Origin: Caprimulgus europaeus
Lineage: Eukaryota > Chordata > Aves > Caprimulgiformes > Caprimulgidae
Length of the DNA: 64,000 nucleotides
Direction of reading: 5' to 3'
Assembly (NCBI GenBank): GCA_907165065.1
Contig: OU015524.1
Span: 58,941,295-59,005,294, forward strand
Shown: piece after piece, positions 1 through 12,151 of the stretch
How the letters are laid out: every line of letters begins with the position of its first letter
Numbering within the stretch: position 1 is the first letter of the stretch
Notes under the pieces: generated by a model
The model's database searches: none
What the model saw: the letters and a program-made list of their open reading frames with translations, nothing else
Told to the model about the DNA's origin: nothing
Translations under genes and position numbers: made by a program

Positions 1-87
1 TTGAGATCATTGAGTCCAACTGTACCTGTCCACTATGAAACCATATCTCCAAGCACCCCATCTAGCCGTCTTTTAAACACCTGCAGG
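1..87 (-). repeat. CR1 LINE fragment, antisense, left part of a split copy
   Basis: The + strand reads the complement of a CR1 3' region, with the recognisable phrases 'gatcattgagtccaac' and 'cgtcttttaaacacctgcag'. The CR1 text breaks off at about 87 and resumes at about 900 ('ggtgactcaaccacttcc'), because a second CR1 in the opposite orientation lies between. The 5' end of the copy on this side runs off the window. Identification rests on remembered CR1 wording, not on an alignment. Confidence 0.75.
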
Positions 88-900
88 CATGCAGGACGTT
101 GCATTTGGCCTTGAAGTTCAACAAGGCCAAATGCAAGGTCCTGCATCTGGGTCAGGGCAACCCCAAGCACAAGTACAGGCTGGGCAATGAGTGGCTTGAG
201 GCCAGCTCTGAAGAGAAGGACTTGGGAGTGGTGGTGGACAAGAAGCTCAACATGAGCCAGCAATGTGCAGTCACAGCCCAGAAGGCCAACTGTATCCTGG
301 GCTGCATCAAGAGAAACGTGGCCAGCAGGTCGAGGGAGGGGATTCTCCCCCTGTACTCCGCTCTCGTAAGGCCCCACCTGGAGTGCTGTGTCCAGTTCTG
401 GGGCCCCCAACACAAGAGAGACATGGACCAGTTAGAACGAGTCCAGAGGAGGCCACGAGGATGATCCAAGGGCTGGAGCACCTCTCCTATGAGGACAGGC
501 TGAGAGAGTTGGGGCTGTTCAGCCTGAAGAAGAGAAGGCTCCAGGGAGATCTTATAGCGGCCTTCCAGTACCTGAAGGGGCTACAGGAAAGCTGGGGAGG
601 GACTTTTCAGAAGGGCAGATAGTGACAGAACAAGGGGGAATGGCTTTAAGCTGGAAGAGGGCAGGTTTAGATTAGGTATTAGGAAAAGACTCTTCACTGT
701 GAGGGCGGTGAGACACTGGAACAGGTTGCCCAGAGAAGTTGTGGATGCCCCCTCTCTGGAAGTGTTCAAGGCCAGGCTGGATGAGGCTTTGAGCAACCTG
801 GTCTAGTGGAAGGTGTCCCTGCTCATGGCAGGGGGGTTGGAACTAGATGATCTTTAAGGTCCCTTCCAGCCCAAACCATTCTGTGATTCTGTGATTCTAT
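88..900 (+). mobile_element. CR1 LINE, sense, 5'-truncated, with decayed end of the reverse transcriptase ORF
   Basis: This is a sense-strand CR1 3' portion of about 0.8 kb. Translation gives the end of CR1 ORF2: residues such as [20 protein letters not shown], then [20 protein letters not shown], continuing in other frames through [20 protein letters not shown] and SLEVFKARLDEALSNLV. The reading frame changes at least once (near 455-470), so it encodes nothing functional. It ends in the typical CR1 tail: 'tgatctttaaggtccctt' followed by three ATTCTGTG/ATTCTATG-like units at 878-901. 5' truncation is usual for LINE insertions. It interrupts an older antisense CR1. Confidence 0.9.
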
Positions 901-1183
901 GGTGACTCAACCACTTCCCTAGGCAGCCCGTTCCAGTGCCTGATAACCCTTTCAGTGAAAAAATATTTCCTGACTTTTGATCTGTACCTTCCTGACTTTT
1001 GATCTGTGCCTTCCTGGCACAACTTGAGGCCATTGCCTCTTGTTCCATCACTAGTTACCTGGGAGAAAAGACACACACCTGCCTCGCTACACCCTCCTTT
1101 CAGGTAGTTGTAGAGAGCGAGAAAGTCTCCCCTCAGCCTCCTCTTCTCCAGACTAAACAACCCCAACTTATCCCTGTTTAGTT
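901..1183 (-). repeat. CR1 LINE fragment, antisense, right part of the split copy
   Basis: This continues the antisense CR1 that stops at about 87: 'ggtgactcaaccacttcc', then 'gcacaacttgaggccattgc', 'ttcaggtagttgtagagagc' and 'ctcagcctcctcttctccag'. It contains a local 22-bp tandem duplication at about 969-1012 (two copies of 'ttcctgacttttgatctgt' plus three bases). Its divergence and the insertion inside it show it is the older of the two elements. Confidence 0.8.
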
Positions 1184-2269
1184 TTGCATGCAACCTAAAT
1201 CAGAAGGGTGGCATTTTATACCTGGGCTGCACAGAGAGCCAGGCTGCAGGAGTCAGGCCCTTTTCAGTTATACCTACACGGATGCAGAAACAGCCACACA
1301 AACCGCTGTGAGGGAAGGCATTTTTGGCGGGAAAATTCATTCTGCAAAACTAGTGGTGTCTTACACATCAAGAAAAAGAGAAACGACAAAAGCTGCATTT
1401 TGAGGAACTAAAACTAGGATCTGCTAAGGAATAATAAAGAACAAAAAAAGAGAAGGAAGGGAAAAAAACAGCCACAGTGTCTGACCATAATTTCCTTTTA
1501 GAGGATAACCTCTGTGCAAGAAATTAAGCAACTGTTTTCACATTGGTGAAAGGTTTGAGGTTTTTTTTCAATCAGTACGATATAATTTAACATAAGTCAC
1601 GTGGAAAATACAGGCATCTTTTTTCCTTAGTTTTATTAAAATAACTTTATCTACATAGAATACTGGACAAACCCCAGCCAAAATTCTGTAAGCAAAGTAA
1701 GCTAAGCAAAAATCTTTGGTTGACCAAAGAGAGGATATTTTTTCCCATTTGTTATTGGATTCTTTCCCCACTGTTCAAAATAAGTAATCTTTGGAGTATA
1801 AAATGGGCCTTTATCTCTTGACTAGGTATCCCCGTGTACTGAAAAGGGAAGAAGGGAATTTCAAACTCTGAAGTGATACATAATTCCAAATGCCATTGAT
1901 TTTCATTTTATTATGATGAGAGTAGAGGAAAGGGACAAACCTATTAATTACAAGGATAAAGCAGTGATTTCTCTCTTGGTACCAAAGGTATTCAGTTCAC
2001 CCTCCATCTCAGCATGTTCAGCTAAGCACTTGTCTATGCTCTTGGCTGAAAAGTGAGGAACTGAAGCAAGTGCTTTGATACACTGAACATCTCAGTGTTC
2101 ACATAGATGGTGTCACACTGGTGGAAAGGGATGTCCTCTGGCTTGTTGTTAGGATACAGAGCAAGAAGTCTAGCTCCATACACACATCCCTCCAGCCACC
2201 ATCCCACTGTTTTTTTACAAGATTAAATATGAAATTTATTAAAATTGGCAGCTACCTCTTACCTTCAGC

Positions 2270-2298
2270 ACTTCTTGTATGTTGAATATACAAGAAGT
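2270..2298. repeat. Short perfect inverted repeat
   Basis: The arm 'acttcttgtat' (2270-2280) is followed by a 7-base loop and then its exact reverse complement 'atacaagaagt' (2288-2298). Part of the arm, 'ttcttgtat', appears once more just downstream at 2297-2307. It could fold as an 11-bp hairpin, but the AT-rich stem is weak and no function can be assigned. Confidence 0.7.
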
Positions 2299-5200
2299 TC
2301 TTGTATATTTTTACATGTATTGGATGACAGAGGCACACCTTGGCACAGGCCTTGCTGACAGATAGAATGGGCTGTCCATCTAACCACCTTCTACCTTCTG
2401 TTTCCTAATCTTTGTAGCTCAAAACCTGAATGCAGTAACTGAAGCTTTATCTGAAAATCTCAACATGCTGTTCTGGGAACAGTGGAACCAACTGTGTGAC
2501 ATTTTCTGCAGGCTTGTGTCCTTTGTGCCCTGATCCCCCTCCCTGCAAAGACCTTAATCTCCACCATGATAATATGCTATTTCCATCAGGCACACCACAG
2601 CTAGCCCAGAGCTACGGGCACAGTGACTGTGGCTGTGATGCACATGCTGATTAGCCACCCAGGAGTGTTTTAGTAACTTTTTCTCAGGGAAAAAAATCCC
2701 CACCACCCACTAATTTCTAAAATGCTTGTAGGAAAGCTTGGGCAGGAGTTGCTTACTTGCCTGTTGTGACTGAAATTAATCTAGTGACTTAAAGTTACTG
2801 GAGTGACAGAGAAGTAAAAAACACCTGGTAAAAAATTGCAGTCACCTAAGCCTTGCCTGCGAGACTAGGAGCCCAAGATTAAGTGCATACAAAGAACTAA
2901 ATCCAGTTAAATCTGGTAGAAGTTCTGCATGGCTAAAGATAAATAATTTGGTATAGGAAAGTAAAAACTAGAGGACAAAGAATATTGAGTGGGAGAAGTT
3001 AGACGCCAGGGTCTTAGAGGGGGTAGCTGTGGGGTGGGGGTTTCTGAGGAGCTGTCACTGAGGCCCCTCAATCCCATGCAGAATTAGACCCTGTTGCTAA
3101 GGGGTCTTGCAAACTTTCTTGCTAAGGAGGCTAAGAGCTTCCTTAGTTAGGAGCTTGAAGGTACACAGCAGTTGCAATTACTGCAGCGCCACACGACCTT
3201 TCCCAAGCTCACTTTGAAGGAAGAAGCTCCTCAAAGAGCACGTAGACAACTTGTGACACCATATCCCATTATCTGTGTGGTATACGAAGTATAGCCTCTG
3301 CTGTGGCCATGCAGGAGTCCCCATGTAAGATCCCTTGCTAGAGGTCAGGCAAAGGGAGAAGAGTTCATGCTTAGAAACATTTCTATTACAGAATCTAGAT
3401 CAGATAGTTTGTTCAATTACCATATTTAATGGTTATTTCATTGTGACATTGTCATATTTCCTCCTGACAATAAGCTGCATGCTTAAAATAAGTGAGTATT
3501 TGATCTGGCTAGAAAGTGGTTTGCATTTCAGTGTGTTAAGTAGAACGGCAAAGGCCTCAAGGGACACAAGTAATGCCCAGATAATAACAACATACTGTCT
3601 TCACAGATGAGGCATTTTAAATGCCTTCATTTGCCAAAGATTTGCCAAGAAGGCTAAAATTAAGATTTTCTGTTTGCTACGAGGCATATAGGAGGCAACA
3701 GAAGAGGCAACAGCTGACAAACTCTTTGCAGGGTTCTTCTGTGCTTTTCACCAAAAGATATCAAAGCACGTTATGCAGTGCATTGACATTTTATTTTCAG
3801 CATCTTATGCATGAGAAGCTGAGGCAAAAGGAAGGCAAGATACCTTTCAGATGTTGCATGGAAAATCAAAGGGCAAAACAAAGCATCTCCTGGAGTTCAC
3901 CTACAAAACCCCAACACAAAGATGCAACTACAGCTTTTGGTTAGCCTCAAAATTCCCTAATAGGGGGATTACTGAGCGCTGTAGGTTTGATGAGTAAGCC
4001 TGTTCAACTGGTAAAGTAAGTACTTTTTCCATGCTTGTGATGTTTGTTAGGATTTTTCCTTTAAGGTCAGTTCAGAAATACTGTCTGCATTGTTTATTCA
4101 TGTCAGTCTCACAGCTGTGACAGGTTTATGTTTCAGCCCATTCTCATCCAAAGAAAACTGGGAATGCCTGATTCTGGAAGCAAACAGAAATGTTGCAGGG
4201 AGGTGGGACAACCACTGGGACGTAACACAGGCCTCTCAAACTCCTCTTCTAGCACATCTGGTTCTTCTAAAATAGTACAGACAGGAGTCAATTACAGTGA
4301 TATGTTGTACTTTGGTGCCTGAGTTTAGCAAACGTTTTCAGCGAGTATAGCATTGGAGATGGCTAACTTAGAGCTATAATAATTCCAGAGGGTTTTATTT
4401 GAAAGACCCACTCTGGAGATGTGTGTATAAAGCAGTAAGAATAGGCACTTTGCCTTGTTACCTACCAAATGGAAGTAGGACTCTCTTGCAAATGTACCAG
4501 CATCTTAGGTTTGGCATAACTTACAGGATAATGAGTGTTCATTTTTACTCTCTGAATACTAAGTTCAATTAGGTTACACAAAGATGAGATCTGTACACGG
4601 TGTTGCACAAGCAATGTGAAGACTCTCTGTAGCAATATAGTCTTTGGTTTACACAAATGTTACAGCAGTTGCTGGACTTAGAGTAAATCGTTTGGCTTAG
4701 CCTTTTTATATCTTAGGGTGCCTAAAGGTAAAAGGATTCAATTTCTGAAAAGACCCTTCCTGAGATACTCCTGGGGTACCTATCTTGCCTCTAGAAGTAA
4801 CCATGTAACTGATTAATGGAGCTAGTAAAATTCAGAGCATTTCTTCTCAACTTGTCCTTACATTGAAGACAGGCATTTTTTTTTTCAGACCTGAGGAAGG
4901 GTTTTGCACCTGTATCAGTTGGTCTAGTTAAGGATGTATCCTCCCATCACAAACTATCTTGCTAATACTAAATAAGGGAGTTCATGACTGTAAGACCACA
5001 TACAGTGACTGTTTTCAGATAGAAAATTCCCAAATAAACATGTTCATCTGATAAAAGAGAGAAAAGGTAAAGCTCAAACAAAGCACAAATAAACCTTTAA
5101 AAGGAAGTGGAAAGGGAGAACAAAATCTTCTGTTCAAACCTCAGCCATCACTGAATGGGGAAATGGACATGGTGGCATACAGGTAACATCTCTACGTACC

Positions 5201-6470
5201 CCTTACTATCACTTCTGTGCTGTGATGGCAGATCTGAAAGCAAAGGCAGGGTTCAGAGCAGGCAGCCATGAGCGGAATAAGCAAATGCAGCCATAACAGC
5301 ACCTGGTCTGTGTGGCAACAGCAGTAATTAACAGCCAGCTTTGCAGGAACGCAGGCCTGAACAGAATAGCCCGGCCATCAAGCTGAGCCTTCTCCAGCAA
5401 CGAGATGATAGAGCTGAACTCAATCTCACAAGCATTTTTTCCTCCCCACCCCGTCTTGCTAGCAGGTGATCCCAGGTCCTGCTTGCTCTGGAGGGTGAGA
5501 ATTCCTCTCTTATTCCCCACCTGGAAGAGTCACGGTGCTCTTGCAAACATAGAGGCAAGGACCTGGCTTCCCTGGCTCCAGACAGAGCAGCCCTCAGTGC
5601 CCCCCAGTTGCGCCAGTCAGTGCTGGTGCCCAAGGCTGGCTTGCCCTGCCCCACGGCACCCTGCACCTCCACCCTCCCCGTGTCCCCTCGGTGGCAGCAG
5701 CAACCATCCCGTTTGCCCAGAGACCTCATGGTGCCCTGTGGCAGGAGGGGCATAAGCAGCATTTGCTTTCTGAAATCCTCATAAGGTAGTTGTGCTTTAA
5801 AACGGGATGGCAATGCAAAAGCGGAGTGTTTATATAAAACACTAACACAGCAGCTGTTGCTAGTAGCAACAGTATAGCAATCACCAGCTAATATGGAGAT
5901 GTTTGTTTCGAATTTATCATCTCGATTTTGATGGGTGGCCAAAACTTCACAGAAGAACATTTTATTTTGCTGTATGTGTATGTGCATGCACATGGACAGA
6001 ACATGACAGCAAATAACTTTCCCAAAGCACGGGGACAAATGTGCTCAAGGGAGTTCAACTGTAGCCAGCAGAGTTGTTCTTGGGAAGACCTGCTTTGTCT
6101 AACTGCTTTTGCCTGGGGGGAAGGAGTCCAGGTGTGTGGTCATAAATGTTCCTGGTTAATTTAGCGGTGATGAGGATCTGGTTACTAGCAGTTCTATTTA
6201 TTACTTAGGAAGCAGGTAGTACAACACAAGAATAACAAACTCACAAGAACATCACTATGATGAAGAGTTTGGGAATATTTCCACAGTATCTCTGGGGCTT
6301 GGAAGAGGCCAACAGGAGGTGAACGGTGGGGAAATTCCAACTACTTTTGGTTATTTCTCCTGGGTGCCTGTGGTGACAGCCGTGTTCATGGCCATGGGCA
6401 CTTGCTATGCCTGGAGCAGCTCCTGCTTTACCAGGGGAGCTGTAAAGTCTTGCCACTCCTGAAGCTTTCT

Positions 6471-6499
6471 TTTCTAGTTTTTGTATAATGGGACACATA
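6471..6499 (+). repeat. 29-bp dispersed repeat, copy 1
   Basis: The 29 bases beginning 'tttctagtttttgtataatg' are identical to 11519-11547. Further similarity seems to continue weakly ('gacagtgaaac' here versus 'gacagtaaac' downstream of copy 2), so both may be remnants of one dispersed repeat family that I do not recognise. Confidence 0.6.
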
Positions 6500-8814
6500 G
6501 ACAGTGAAACCCAAAATTACACTTGGGCCAAGTTGTCTTGGTCTTATTCCAGACTGGTTCCTAGGCCATTGGCAGTCTGCAGATCATCTTTTGTGAGAAA
6601 GAGAGATGACTTATGCCTGAAAATCACATGCAAGTTAGAATTCAATATAAAATCCAGGTTATCTCTGGTTTCCACTGATTCTCATTTTGAGATCTAAGAT
6701 CATTTTGATGCTGAAATTCAAAGCAAAACACAGGGTACAAGCCTACATCAACCAAAATGGAAAAAAAAAACATTTGTATTAATCCTGAAAAGCAAAATCA
6801 AGATTCACACCTCTCTGGATTCAGTGAGAAATATAATCTGTCCCTGAAAGCAAACAAACTTGTCAGAAAAGTACTATCTCAGTTTCTGATTTGCAAATGG
6901 ACAACATAAAGAAACAAAATAAGTGAGAAACCTGCTGGAGTAACAAAAAATGTTGGCATCTCACTTTTTCATACTTTTTTTAGTACCTTCAACCAGAAAT
7001 CTTTAAAAGAATATAATTCAGACTCAATTACATGCATTCTCTATTATCTTGTTGTTCATTGTAAGCAAGCAAAGACGTAGATCTGCATCGACTCAGTCAG
7101 AAATGATGGGCAACTTCAGTTCCCCCGTGCCTTTGTTCTGGCCACCTCGGGGAGCCCAAGGAATGAATGACTCCCAAGCACCACTGAGATACAACAGCAA
7201 ACTGAATTCAGCTTTTTTCCTGTGCAATAGTAACCCAACGTGTAGAAGGGTTGTGCAATCTAACTGACATTGCAGTCTAACCTTGATATCTAATTGAGAA
7301 TAGAAATCAGCTGAACAGAGCTGGGAAAAACTGGCAGTGGGTTTCAGTTTTGAAAGGCAGGGTTAGCACAAGCCCAGGTCCCACTTGACTAAAACTACAG
7401 GAGTTCAGCATCAGCTGGGTTGATGGATCTTGGTCTGAACTGTTTCAGGGAGGAGGTAGGGACTGGTCTGATCAAAGCTCAGGCTGCCCTCTTTTCTGTG
7501 ATCGAACTCTGAACCGTGCCTGTGCAATCCACAGCATGGTCCGGAGAGTGGTAGGAAATTAGAGTTGCCTTTAGAAGACCTGTAGAAGTGTGACCTGTTC
7601 TCAGCAACCCACACACCATCCTGTTCTTTTAGTCCCTGTGCAGATCACGCAGAGCTTTCCTTTCCAAAGAAAGACTCCACCCAACAACTCTCTGAGTTTG
7701 GCATAACTGCTTTCCTTATTTTGGTAAATGTTCCTATTGTCCCCTGGGGAGACTGCAGTTGTGCCAGTGAAGACAAAACTGGAATACAACCCCTTTTCCA
7801 CGTGGAGAGGCACTGATGAAAGCTCTTTCTGCTCTATATGGGCTTGAAAGAACCACTGCTCCAGGCAAATCATGCTGTACTTTTCTCACAGCCTCGCTCC
7901 TGCTGCGTCCTTGCCAGTGTGACAACAGGGTGATGGCGGGTTTCAGGATTCATTCACACACTCCCTCATTTCTAAGAGCCATCATGTCAAATATTTGTGA
8001 AAGTAGTAGAAATAAACAAAAATGAGCTGTGGCTGGGATTTTCCCATTTGTGGTTTAATAAGAAGAGAAGAAAAAACATGCTTTCCAGCCACAGCAGATT
8101 TCTTTCGTTCTTTTGTTTACTATCGGCTCCTGATTCCTGTCCCCTCCCAGCTGACATTGCCCCTTTGTTGCTGCAGTCTGGAGTCCTTCACTGAGCCACA
8201 GTGTAAGAGGAGAGAGGAGAAAAGAGGAGGAAATGCCTAGCTTGGCTGTAGCACAGAGAAAGTGGAAAATCACTCTTTGGTCTGTGTTGGCAGCAAGCGC
8301 TATATAACCCCTCTCTCCAAAAACTGGCTGGGCAAAGTGCTTGGGAGTGGACCACAAAAGCAGCCACAGTCTGGGAGGGGAAATGGGCTGCCTGGGCCCA
8401 GGGAGAAGCAGAGGCTTCTATGAGGAAAATGCTTCACACCTCAAGGAGCAAACCCAGTCCTGAGAGGCATGGATCTACCCAGGATCGGCTGCTCTGCGGG
8501 ACCGCCCTGCTTCTGCTTTCCCTCCAGTGAATGCAAAGCACTTTAGCAGAACTGAGGGAAGCAACCTGATGTACAGGAGGGGAAGAGCTCGTACATAGGC
8601 TACAAAACCCTTGTAAGTCCACCCCTTCTCCCTTGTCCTGATCTTTGTGTAATCATCCTCATGTCTTTGAAGGAGAGCGCATTCACTTGGTCAGGGATGG
8701 CTTGGGAGAAACACATCACCTGAAAACAGCTCCAGGTGTACCCAAGCCATCTGCCATCTATTGTGCTCATCCTAGGGCAACCACGGTGGCACAACAAACA
8801 CGTTGCTCTAATGC

Positions 8815-9290
8815 ATAGAATAATAGAATCACAGAATGGTTTGGGGTTGGAAGGGACCTTAAAGATCACCTAGTTCTGCCCCCCTGCCATGAGCAGGGAC
8901 ACCTTCCACTAGACCAGGTTGCTCAAAGCCTCATCCAACCTGGCCTTGAACCCTTCCAGGGAGGGGGCAGCCACAACTTCTCTGGGCAACCTGTGCCAGT
9001 GTCTCATTGCCCGCACAGGAAAAAATTTCTTCCTGATAAACCTCTTCCAGTTTAAAGCCATTACTCCTCATCCTATAACTTGTAAAAAGTCCCTTCCCCA
9101 GCTTTCCTGTAGCCCCTTCAGGCACTGGAAGGCCGCTATAAGATCTCCCCGGAGCCTTCTCTTCTCCAGGCTGAACAGCCCCAACTCTCTCAGTCTGTCC
9201 ACATAGGAGAGGTGCTCCAGCCCTTGGATCATCCTTGTGTCCCCGACTCTGGACTCATTCCAGTAGGTCCATATCTTTCTTGTGTTGGGG
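8815..9290 (-). mobile_element. CR1 LINE, antisense, 5'-truncated
   Basis: On the + strand this begins with the complement of the CR1 tail ('agaataatagaatcacagaa'), then the hallmark 'ggttggaagggaccttaaag', 'tgccatgagcagggacacct' and 'gaccaggttgctcaaagcct'. On the - strand, segments of CR1 ORF2 are still readable, such as [20 protein letters not shown] followed by [19 protein letters not shown]. Similarity fades near 9290. The low divergence suggests the same young CR1 subfamily as the element at 88-900. Confidence 0.9.
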
Positions 9291-11995
9291 ACATCATGGT
9301 ATAACATCTGTACCAAACTGAGGGGTAGACTGTAGCAAAAGCTCTGAGTCTGCAAGGCAGAGCTGGGTCATAGAGAGGGAATCGGTCTCTTCAGGGAGAG
9401 AAAAAGCTGTTCATATAAGGGACCTTCATTTGTAAACTTCCCATACAATGGGCCTTTTCTGTTAATATTCAGTGTGGAAATTGGCTTTGAGAGCTACATC
9501 TGTGTTATCCTTTCCACACTGGTGGAGGAAGCTATGAAGCTGCTCTGGCTGGTATGTGTGAGGGCATCTCAAGCTGTGCTGCTCCTCCTGTCTTCACTCA
9601 CCTGGTGCAGCAGCTCTCCTGACCCCGGGACCCTGCAGGCAGCTCTGCAGTGCTCAACAGGAGCCAGCACATGCTCACTTACTGCTGTCCCTTCACAAAA
9701 ACAGCCAAGCTTTGTTCTGTGTGACCATAAAATTACGCTGACAAGCCATAGCTTTTTAGGATGCCTGCTATTCAGATGCAATATGTTTATTCATAATTAA
9801 ATAAGCTGCTTTAAAGTAATTCTGGCAAAAATTAAGTGTTTGTGATACACACCATACAAGAGCTGTAAAAAACGAATGGTACCACAGAGGTAAAAAAAAA
9901 AATCCCAAATTTCTTTTCATGTGGACAGGCAGGCCTATACACATACCTTCCACATACAATGGCCATTATATCCCCACAGCTGTTAATAGATGGGATCTAA
10001 TTAGGTAGAGATACAACAGTATGTGCCAACGAACAGTCTGGTGGTGTGCTATCAATACATTACCCATTACTGTATCTTTTCCTCCTGGGAAGTTCAAAGC
10101 ATTATGCCCCATGTACAGCTGTGCCCAATTTGTAATCTAAGCTTCTGGCCCCACTAATCACCACCCATTAAATTCCCATTTTCTTCATGAGTTGCACATT
10201 TTCCAGAGCAAACCCCGTGTCTTAACCATGCAACAGATTGAGCTCAGAAATGACATAAACTGTGTACAGTGCTGGAAGCGAGGGCGAGGCAGAACTGAAT
10301 TATAGCACAGCTCTCCTAAGCCTCCGAGATGCTTAACAGACAGATATGTTGAGATATAGGTTTGAAAGACATACTGAAAAATAGATTCCCCTTGTCCCAG
10401 AAATCCTGCTATCAGGACTATCAGGAAGGGTGCTACAGCTGCCAGGGAGCCTCAGAAAAAATTCTCAGGAAAACATAATGCAGAATGACAATATTTCTGC
10501 AAGAACATACATGGGGCCATGGAATTTAGTAGGGAAATGATAGACGTCATGGGACTGCTAATTAACAAAAAAACCCAGTTACAGTAGTAAGTAAAAGATC
10601 AGTGGTAAATGCACAGAGCTGCAGAGTAGTTGATTTAGATTCCTGTAAGTTTCAGACCTAAATAAACCTATAGCTCAGTGTCTCTACAGGAGCATGGAAA
10701 TTAAAGGCCTCAGGAGGAACTGAAAGGTCATCCACACCATCTCTGCCCACAAAGGCAGGGCAGCTCACCTTCTGGACACATCTCTGTCTAATAAAAAGTG
10801 AATTTTGCACCTTGGATTTCTCCCAGAGTTGAACTGAGATTGTCTGTCTCTTTCACATGACAACCCAAGGTCAATACTACATGGGCCAAATCTGATGTGG
10901 TTAAGCAAAGAATGGCTTTCAGGGTGAAGTCAGCAGCAGATGTAGCCGTAACGTGCATCTGCAAAGAGCTGTGCTACAACACGGCCTCGTCCGCTGCGCA
11001 TGTGAAATGGAGCATCTATCGAGGGAAGCAGCAGAGACCACAGTTTTGCAAGCATGTTTTCCACCTAAATCTACTGCTACAGTATTCCCAACCCTTTGAC
11101 TCTCAGCCTTAGCCCCTCTTTTTCACTAGATCAAAAGACTGGTACCCAGAATACTAGGCTGTAATTTGATTCTGTCAATGAATCAGTAGAACTAATATAA
11201 TCCATTTAACATCAAACTTTAATGGCCTGGTAGAGTGAGTACTGTTGTTCTTATGTTCCTGGTGTGCCTAGATTGGGGGGAGTCAGCAACAGACCCTGAA
11301 GAGGTACGGGGAGAGTAGAGGTAGATTTTTCCTGGATTTTTTGATCTCTTCAGTTGTATTAAACTTTATTGCTTGGACCCATAATTCTTAATAAGACATA
11401 TTTTAAGCAAGACTTTTTATTACAAATTGTCATACATTATGAAATTATTATATAACATCACTTCTATACATATCCAATGTTTACATTCTCAAGAACTAGT
11501 TGGCACCGGCAAAGTGTGTTTCTAGTTTTTGTATAATGGGACACATATACATCTGCTTGCAGACAGTAAACTGTTGCCATTTTTTTTTTTAAATATACAA
11601 AAACATTTCTCTGAATCTTGGCTATTCCACTCCCCAATCTTTTAAACTGCTTTTAGTGTAACTGGATCTGGTGATGTGTCTTTAAGATGCAAAACTAAGG
11701 TCTCTGAGCAGTCAAAGGACTGACTGTACCCACTGCCCTTTAATGGTAGGGAGAAGCTGCCCACACTGTAGCCCCCTCTGCACATCCCACCTCACGCTGG
11801 TGATGCTGGATGGAACCTTTACCTGGCAAGTGTCTCATCTTTTCCATCCATAACAGCTACAAGGGTGCTTCTTTTTTTTTCTTTAAGGAAAGAAAAAAAA
11901 AAAAAAGTAGCTTCTCTAAAAGGAAAGAGGAAAGAAATTTCGTAACATCTCAGTCCTGCCCCATGATGCTTCTTCCTGCCTGTGAATTTCCACCT
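9291..11995. other. Intergenic region upstream of TAGAP, no recognised gene
   Basis: I see no conserved exon here. The stretch holds the second copy of the 29-bp repeat (11519-11547), an A/T-rich segment at about 11570-11600 and a poly-T/poly-A tract at 11870-11910. Because it lies immediately 5' of the TAGAP TATA box it may carry T-cell enhancer sequence, but nothing specific can be read. Confidence 0.5.
11519..11547 (+). repeat. 29-bp dispersed repeat, copy 2
   Basis: This is an exact copy of 6471-6499 in the same orientation, 5 kb away. The flanks are mostly unrelated apart from a short similar stretch downstream. It is too long to expect by chance in 64 kb, so the two are probably relics of a shared interspersed repeat or a local duplication. 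Confidence 0.6.
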
Positions 11996-12007
11996 GCCCC
12001 TTATGCA

Positions 12008-12015
12008 TATATAAG
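12008..12015 (+). promoter_or_regulatory. TATA box of TAGAP
   Basis: TATATAAG is preceded by an octamer-like ATGCATAT and followed by an E-box CACGTG at 12022-12027. Initiation about 25-30 bases downstream would place the transcript start near 12040, just ahead of a plausible 5'UTR exon with a strong GTAAGT donor. The position and the presence of the TAGAP coding exons downstream support this as the core promoter. It has not been shown experimentally. Confidence 0.55.
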
Positions 12016-12039
12016 GCAGCACACGTGGGGTAGAACTGT

Positions 12040-12151
12040 TTAGTCGCCTGCCTCCCTCCAAAGGATTAGTAGCAGTGGGGAGTGATGCTCTTTCTCCTTT
12101 CCTCTGCAGTTCGCGGGAGGTGAAGGAGCTCTGGCTGGACTCACTCCTTGG
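12040..12151 (+). other. TAGAP: Probable noncoding first exon (5'UTR) of TAGAP
   Basis: Between the TATA box and a consensus donor (GG|GTAAGT at 12152) lies about 110 bases with no start codon in frame with the protein. It contains one upstream ATG at 12085 opening a 12-codon reading frame that stops at 12121-12123. The transcription start is estimated from the TATA spacing. The exon would splice to the acceptor at 12780/12781. Confidence 0.45.

Larger units (their letters stand above)
1184..8814. other. Intergenic region with no recognised gene
   Basis: No open frame here shows a recognisable domain or conserved splice-bounded exon. Contents noted are a perfect 11-bp inverted repeat at 2270-2298, a 29-bp sequence at 6471-6499 that recurs exactly at 11519-11547, and a 236-codon open frame on the - strand at 5328-6038 with no recognisable domain, probably chance. 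By synteny with human 6q25.3 the next gene to the left would be FNDC1, outside the window. Confidence 0.6.

Noticed and set aside
5328..6038. 236-codon open frame on the - strand
   Set aside because: No recognisable domain, cysteine- and tryptophan-rich chance-like composition, and no splice-bounded conservation that I can see; the local GC rise at 5450-5750 explains the lack of stops.
11984..11998. NF-kB-like site ('gtgaatttcc') near the TAGAP TATA box
   Set aside because: One mismatch at a key G; attractive for a lymphocyte gene but not supportable from sequence alone.
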